From assembly GCA_050289485.1 (NCBI GenBank), contig JBNKFV010000031.1, forward strand, positions 1 through 64,000: a DNA stretch of 64,000 nucleotides, written 5' to 3'. Below are positions 62,221-64,000 of the stretch, in pieces (positions within the stretch are counted from its first letter, which is position 1; the number at the start of each line of letters is the position of its first letter). A model generated the notes under the pieces. The model made no database searches. It saw nothing but the letters and a program-made list of their open reading frames with translations, and had not been told where the DNA came from. A program made the translations under genes and the position numbers. Source of the DNA: JBNKFV01 sp050289485 (GTDB lineage Bacteria > Pseudomonadota > Gammaproteobacteria > Pseudomonadales > Cellvibrionaceae).

Positions 62221-63843
62221 TTAATGAGCTGCTCGGGTGAGTTGTGTTTGAAGTTCGTCCATCACCTGCTGGAAATTACTGGCTGACGCCACTGCAGCAA
62301 CATAGCGGTCGGGACGAATAATCGCAATACACTCACGTTGTTCATTGAACCAATAATGTAATTTATTGGTAAGGTCTTCCACATTGGCGGTGTTGTCACT
62401 ACTTTGAATACGCTGGTCATGAGACAAGCCGCTACGTGATCGATTGGCCTGAATAAACTGTGTATTGAGACCGCTCCAGAAAACGATTGATTTTTCAGAC
62501 AGTAACGCTGCTGGGTCTACGCGATAGCCAACGACTGAAAACCAAGGGCCGAGAATATCGTCGAGTTTGGTTGCTTTACCTTCGCTGTTTTCAACGTCTG
62601 GTTGAATAAACAGTTTGCCTACTGCGCTATCAGTTGAGGGTTCGCCATTGTGATGTAAGACAATGCCTCGGGTGAATTGGGCTATTGGTTTGAACTTGAA
62701 TTCAAGTAGATGCTCACGCAAGGCAGGTACGCCATCGATGGCATGAAAAATCCAATCGCGCACACCTGCCGCTACCGGGTCTGTTAGGCCTAACACCGCA
62801 CCCATGTTGTCAGCCAGAGCGATTAAATCAATCGCGTGATCACGTCGTTCCAGCTCGTAGGTGGCCAGAATAGCAGGGGGTAACATTTGTTTAACCGCGG
62901 CGGCTATTTTCCAGGCGATATTGCCAATATCACGGAGGCCTGAATTTAAGCCTTGCCCAGCCCAGGGCGGTGTAAGGTGAGCGGCATCTCCCACGAGTAA
63001 CGCCCGGCCTTGGTGGAAGGTTTTTGCCACACGGGAATGGTGGGTATAGGCGCGAATACGCAATAGCTGTAGTTGATCGGCTTTATCGCCAATATGCCGT
63101 CTAATCAGGTTCCTTACCTTTTCTTCCTGTACCATCTGTTCTTCATCTTCACCATCAAATAACATGAATTCCCAGCGTCGGTGCTGGTAAGGAAGATAGA
63201 TGCAAACAAAGGGGCGCACTGGGTCGGCATGTAATGCCGTGAAGGGAGCGTCGAGGTTATCGTTGTTGGTGTCAACAACAATCCACTTGCGTGGATGTGT
63301 AACGCCTTCCAGTGGTATGCCTAAAAGATCGCGCACGGTAGAACGGCCACCATCGGCGCCAACTACATAATCTGCCTTGATTTTGTAGCGAGTATTGTCT
63401 GGCCCATTAATGACTAACTCTGCGTCTTGCTCGTTCTGATGCAGCGTCAGTAGCTCATGCCCGGTGCGCAGGTCTAGGTGATTAAAGCGCTGAAGCCCAT
63501 TGCGCAATGTCACTTCTGCCAGTTGTTGCATAAAAATATTGCGCATGGGCCAGCCGTTTTTTCGTTCGCTGGGTTTGACTTCCGCAAAACATACCCCGCG
63601 ACCATTGTAATAACGTAAGGGTACATCCTGAATCATATCGCGCAGACATTCTTCGGCGAGGCCAACAGTTTGTAATACGCGCAGGGCTTCATCGTCCATA
63701 CCTACGGCGCGAGGAAAAGGCAGAATCTCCTCGCTGCGCTCGATCACAATCGTCTCAATACCATAAATGCCCATGTAGTTAGCCAGGGCAATGCCGTTAG
63801 GGCCACCGCCAACAATCACAACGCTGGTTTTCTCGCAGTTCAT
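62221..63843 (-). CDS. FAD-dependent aromatic hydroxylase (MhpA-like)
   Basis: A 540-residue class A flavin monooxygenase. VVIVGGGPNGIALANYMG near 8-25 binds the FAD ADP part. YVVGADGGRSTVRDLLGIP and GDAAHLTPPWAGQGLNSGLRD are the other hallmarks. Closest by pattern is 3-(3-hydroxyphenyl)propionate hydroxylase MhpA (about 554). With a ring-cleavage dioxygenase and a hydratase beside it, it would hydroxylate a phenolic ring ortho to the OH; the exact substrate is uncertain. I start at the ATG at 63843, with AGGAG about 12 bases upstream. Confidence 0.88.
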   Translation of the reverse strand: MNCEKTSVVIVGGGPNGIALANYMGIYGIETIVIERSEEILPFPRAVGMDDEALRVLQTVGLAEECLRDMIQDVPLRYYNGRGVCFAEVKPSERKNGWPMRNIFMQQLAEVTLRNGLQRFNHLDLRTGHELLTLHQNEQDAELVINGPDNTRYKIKADYVVGADGGRSTVRDLLGIPLEGVTHPRKWIVVDTNNDNLDAPFTALHADPVRPFVCIYLPYQHRRWEFMLFDGEDEEQMVQEEKVRNLIRRHIGDKADQLQLLRIRAYTHHSRVAKTFHQGRALLVGDAAHLTPPWAGQGLNSGLRDIGNIAWKIAAAVKQMLPPAILATYELERRDHAIDLIALADNMGAVLGLTDPVAAGVRDWIFHAIDGVPALREHLLEFKFKPIAQFTRGIVLHHNGEPSTDSAVGKLFIQPDVENSEGKATKLDDILGPWFSVVGYRVDPAALLSEKSIVFWSGLNTQFIQANRSRSGLSHDQRIQSSDNTANVEDLTNKLHYWFNEQRECIAIIRPDRYVAAVASASNFQQVMDELQTQLTRAAH

Positions 63844-63850
63844 GGGGTAC

Positions 63851-64000
63851 TTACTCCTGCTTGCCAAAAATAGGATCCAGTTCAATGGGATTGCTTGGCG
63901 CATTCAATTCTTTGAATAATGCTTTGGCTTTTTCATCATCGTGTTCTGTTTCGAGAAAAAACTCCAGGCGATGACCGTCTGGGTCTTCAAAATAAACGCC
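63851..64000 (-). CDS. C-terminal end of a VOC-family ring-cleavage dioxygenase (partial)
   Basis: The last 49 codons of a gene whose start lies beyond the window edge. They encode VYFEDPDGHRLEFFLE, the final beta strand of vicinal-oxygen-chelate proteins, with the metal-ligand glutamate expected in LEFF. A charged tail ending FGKQE follows. Its place 7 bp upstream of the hydroxylase start suggests an extradiol dioxygenase of a catechol pathway. A plain glyoxalase-like protein is possible. Confidence 0.75.
   Translation of the reverse strand, partial: GVYFEDPDGHRLEFFLETEHDDEKAKALFKELNAPSNPIELDPIFGKQE

Overview
The window comes from the chromosome of a gammaproteobacterium with type IV pili. 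The order hemW-rdgB-metX/metW-yggT-proC-yggS-pilT-pilU, then yqgF-yqgE-tonB-gshB-pilGHIJK-chpABC-rsmE, and later metF, ahcY, metK, tkt-epd-pgk-aldolase, closely follows what I remember of the Pseudomonas aeruginosa chromosome. A marine Cellvibrio-like or other Pseudomonadales-related lineage is likely; the species cannot be fixed from the sequence alone. I see no rRNA, tRNA or CRISPR array.

Left end (1 to about 4.4 kb): AT-rich accessory DNA. The first 140 bases are the 3' end (domains V and VI) of a group II intron. It abuts, to within a base or two, the first base of an integron gene cassette. Two cassettes follow, a small membrane protein and a lipoprotein. Their boundaries are supported by matching core sites: the first six bases of each cassette are the complement of the R'' core at its own far end. 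A third, decayed attC-like hairpin follows a small two-helix membrane protein. This looks like the distal end of a chromosomal integron. A GC-richer PAS/GGDEF gene lies inside the region.

4.4 to 10.2 kb: an ornithine-cyclodeaminase-family enzyme, a GFA-like (DUF6151) protein, a stand-alone Lrp ligand-binding domain paired with a LysE-type exporter, a 524-bp inverted-repeat element, etfBA, and a long divergent regulatory region.

10.2 to 16.7 kb: a complete 2-methylcitrate (propionate) operon, GntR regulator-prpB-prpC-acnD-prpF. Three palindromes built on TGTCGACA lie at about 62-bp spacing upstream. A bidirectional terminator separates the operon from convergent rho.

16.7 to 30 kb: housekeeping genes, nearly all on the minus strand: trxA-rho, ppk1, a hybrid sensor kinase, hemW, rdgB, a DUF4426 gene, metW, metX, yggT, proC and yggS.

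30 to 49.6 kb: twitching motility. The retraction ATPases pilT and pilU come first. A minus-strand block of ruvX, yqgE/algH, tonB, a duplicated NTF2-like lipoprotein and gshB follows. Then comes the Pil-Chp chemosensory operon pilG-pilH-pilI-pilJ-pilK-chpA-chpB-chpC. ChpA is a 2162-residue multi-Hpt kinase.

49.6 to 55.1 kb: the activated-methyl cycle on the minus strand: a SahR-like ArsR/methyltransferase regulator, metK, ahcY, metF and then rsmE. A perfect 20-bp inverted repeat before the regulator is the likely operator. It also lies upstream of divergent tkt.

55.2 to 60.5 kb: tkt-epd-pgk-fda (class I aldolase), a central carbon operon that also supplies erythrose-4-phosphate and PLP precursors. 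It ends in a strong terminator.

60.5 to 64 kb: the 3' part of an aromatic meta-cleavage cluster on the minus strand: ring-cleavage VOC dioxygenase (cut by the window edge), MhpA-like flavin hydroxylase, MhpD-like hydratase and an IclR regulator.
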